Positions 63,365 to 64,000 of a DNA stretch of 64,000 nt are shown here, piece by piece; position 1 is the first letter of the stretch, and each line of letters begins with the position of its first letter. Position numbers and translations under genes: made by a program. The notes below the pieces were generated by a model. It was not told where the DNA came from, searched no databases, and worked only from the letters and a program-made list of their open reading frames with translations. Source of the DNA: Nomia melanderi (lineage: Eukaryota > Arthropoda > Insecta > Hymenoptera > Halictidae); assembly GCF_051020985.1 (NCBI RefSeq), contig NC_134999.1:23965160-24029159 (forward strand). Direction: 5' to 3'.

Positions 63365-63555
63365 CAGTGTCAGTGGATTCCTGAGATCGCGCTGATTAAA
63401 ATGAGCCCAAACACGGTGGGGATCGGACTAGTTTCAGGAATTTAATGTAATTTCCGAAACTAAAGACTAGTTCTCATGAAATCGAAAAACTAGTCCGATT
63501 CCCACCGTGTTTGGGCTCATTTTAATCAGCAGAATCTCAGCAATCCACTACCCCT
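63365..63555 (+). mobile_element. FB foldback element between two direct repeats
   Basis: CAGTGTCAGTGGATTCCTGA start, standard core arms (near-perfectly complementary), loop with CTAAAGACTAGTTCTCATG, end AGCAATCCACTACCCCTGAG. Confidence 0.9.
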
Positions 63556-63572
63556 GAGAAAAACCTTAGTTA

Positions 63573-63754
63573 CTTATTACTCATATAAGTCATGGTGTAG
63601 TACAGTGTACTCCGCTCGGATTGTGACTCATACTAATCGTAATAATTGTGTTCCTGCGTATCGTAAGCGAGCAACTCCGACAGTTCATTTTTCTGGAGTC
63701 CAGGTTACCTGTAATAAATGTGTTCGAAACAACATTCGGTATTAATCACTTAGG
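63573..63754 (+). repeat. direct repeat flanking an FB element, right copy
   Basis: Second copy of 63135-63320, starting CTTATTACTCATATAAGTCA and ending TTCGGTATTAATCACTTAGG. A 73-codon frame overlaps it, with no motif. Confidence 0.9.
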
Positions 63755-64000
63755 ACATATCAGAACGTATCATCCACTGTTTGAATCCTTGATGCACTTT
63801 TCCAGGAACAAGGCGATTTGTCGAGCGCAACTTTCTCTTCGTAAACTCCGAGCAATCAGTATGGCATGATAGCTTGCAGACCACCTAATATTAGAACGTA
63901 CAATAACATTAATCAATTTTAGAAGGAAGATATGAAAAAAATGATCCTAATAAGATTGAAATAAATTTTTAATTGCAATTCATTATTGAATTATTATATG
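63755..64000. other. single-copy sequence to the window end
   Basis: Mixed, then AT-rich. No feature is seen. Confidence 0.35.

Overview
The window looks like insect nuclear DNA, most likely from an aculeate hymenopteran such as a bee (inference). The background is very AT-rich. It is broken by short CpG-rich islands and carries many microsatellites, minisatellites and short inverted-repeat elements. There are no bacterial-style operons, no recognisable full-length gene, and no rRNA, tRNA or CRISPR array that I could identify. Nearly all open frames are short, and they fall either in low-complexity tracts or in GC-rich islands where stop codons are rare, so I do not call them genes. The window is best read as intergenic sequence or the inside of a very large intron.

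Three layers of repeats dominate. First, a palindromic foldback family of about 230 bp (here FB) has two near-complementary arms around a directional loop of about 60 bp. I count 27 full or partial copies, clustered at 8.8-18.8, 27.4-29.6, 34.9-35.3 and 51.7-63.6 kb. Several copies form head-to-tail pairs with a period of about 265 bp. Second, several families of short elements are bounded by TTAA and inverted repeats that begin TTAACACG, TTAACCCC, TTAACCCTTTGC or TTAACACTA. TTAA bounds are the signature of piggyBac-type non-autonomous elements. Some of these elements abut and share one TTAA. Third, there are more than twenty tandem arrays, with units from 6 bp to about 375 bp.

Layout. 0-6.6 kb: microsatellites and minisatellites with CpG-rich islands near 3.4 and 5 kb. 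6.6-19 kb: single-copy stretches, dispersed repeats and the first FB cluster. 19-26.5 kb: AT-rich arrays, a perfect recursive-splice-site motif at 20.93 kb, a 1.1 kb minisatellite and a clean TTAA element. 26.9-32 kb: CpG island, FB pairs and a tandemly duplicated promoter-like GC-rich block. 32-42 kb: AT-rich arrays, a third FB pair and nested TTAA elements. 42.4-43.5 kb: a tandem array interrupted by a 581 bp single-copy insert that has a 9 bp target-like duplication and a short proline-rich coding end. 44-51 kb: arrays of 121-188 bp units. 47.9-53.5 kb: a 600 bp inverted duplication. 53.8-63.8 kb: dense FB copies, composite repeats and cruciform-prone AT tracts.

The most informative biological signals are the recursive splice site (the + strand may be the inside of a long intron), the FB family and its travelling dimers, and the insert at 42.75 kb.
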